Of a stretch of 6,439 nucleotides of DNA, positions 6,158 through 6,439 are shown in pieces. Where the stretch lies: positions 1 to 6,439 of the forward strand of contig JASHSW010000137.1 of NCBI GenBank assembly GCA_030038595.1, read 5' to 3'. The position numbers and the translations under genes were made by a program. The notes beneath the pieces were generated by a model. That model did not search any database. It had not been told where the DNA came from and saw nothing but the letters and a program-made list of their open reading frames with translations. The stretch's first letter is position 1. Each line of letters starts with the position of its first letter. The stretch comes from Methylovirgula sp. GTDB lineage: Bacteria > Pseudomonadota > Alphaproteobacteria > Rhizobiales > Beijerinckiaceae.

Positions 6158-6439
6158 TCATGCGCCGAAAATCGTAACGATCTCGGCCAATCGCGGCCGC
6201 GGCCGATCTTCGCGCCGACCGGCGTGCCGACCAATATGAACGAAGCCGGCGATCTTTTCGTGTCCGGCCAGACCAAAGCGCTCCAAAACGGCGCGGTCGT
6301 AGGCGTACCACTCGGTGATCCAGGAAGTCGCAAAGCCCAGCGCATTGGCGGCGATCATCAGGTTCATGCAGGCGGCAGCCGCCGAGAGAATCTGTTCCCA
6401 TTCCGGAATCTTCTGGTGCCGCGCGGCGCGCGAGACGAC
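6158..6439 (-). CDS. Nitroreductase family protein, C-terminal part (runs off right edge)
   Basis: The last 93 codons of a gene that starts beyond the window. The visible residues match the C-terminal half of FMN-dependent nitroreductases, homodimeric flavoproteins that reduce nitro compounds, quinones or enones with NAD(P)H. Landmarks are VVSRAARHQKIPEWEQIL (1-18), ACMNLMIAANALGF (23-36), WITEWYAYDRAVLERFGL (40-57), then the strand IAGFVHIG (63-70), and an RPRP-x-L-x-x-IV ending (78-87). The frame is open to the edge of the window, so the internal ATG at 6367 is not the start. The N-terminal FMN-binding Arg motif is off-window, so the substrate class cannot be judged. The stop is 3 bp from that of the convergent CitE-like gene. 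Confidence 0.88.
   Translation of the reverse strand, partial: VVSRAARHQKIPEWEQILSAAAACMNLMIAANALGFATSWITEWYAYDRAVLERFGLAGHEKIAGFVHIGRHAGRREDRPRPRLAEIVTIFGA

Noticed and set aside
1..6439. A dedicated undescribed system such as a defence island, biosynthetic cluster or mobile element.
   Set aside because: The genes are mostly housekeeping or single unknowns, with no recombinase, terminal repeats, toxin-antitoxin pair or compositional break visible.

Overview
The window is GC-rich, densely packed chromosomal DNA from an alphaproteobacterium, most likely a member of the Hyphomicrobiales (Rhizobiales). This rests on the protein sequences: the short alphaproteobacterial form of NAD kinase, a DUF2336 protein (a family found mainly in Alphaproteobacteria), and XseB and GlyS of the rhizobial type. 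I see no mobile element, CRISPR array, tRNA, rRNA, phage or defence gene. Apart from one unusual enzyme-like protein, this is a housekeeping region.

Layout, left to right. xseB (+, 5-253) encodes the small subunit of exodeoxyribonuclease VII. It converges on glyS (-, 294-2417), the beta subunit of glycyl-tRNA synthetase. A 140-bp divergent intergenic region (2418-2557) separates glyS from nadK (+, 2558-3364). It holds a possible glyS promoter and a near-perfect 17-bp direct repeat. nadK is followed after 2 bp by a NudK-type Nudix hydrolase gene (+, 3367-3942), and the two probably form one transcript. The Nudix gene meets a DUF2336 gene (-, 3949-5259) with only 6 bp between the stop codons, inside a nested inverted repeat. 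A second divergent intergenic region (5260-5458, 199 bp) contains stacked palindromes and a strong hairpin. It precedes a CitE/HpcH-HpaI-like gene (+, 5459-6154). That gene ends 3 bp from the stop of a nitroreductase gene (-, 6158-6439), which runs off the right edge.

How the genes relate. nadK and the Nudix gene are both nucleotide-metabolism genes: one makes NADP, the other probably hydrolyses GDP-mannose or a similar nucleoside-diphosphate compound. xseB and glyS serve DNA repair and translation respectively. The DUF2336 and CitE-like genes have no assignable pathway here. I do not see a multi-gene undescribed system. The most interesting single item is the CitE-like protein. Its fold is recognisable, but both usual Mg2+ ligands and the His-Pro of the C-terminal signature are substituted and the usual C-terminal tail is missing, so it may be a pseudoenzyme or have changed function. 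The two divergent intergenic regions and the stop-to-stop inverted repeat are the best non-coding candidates.
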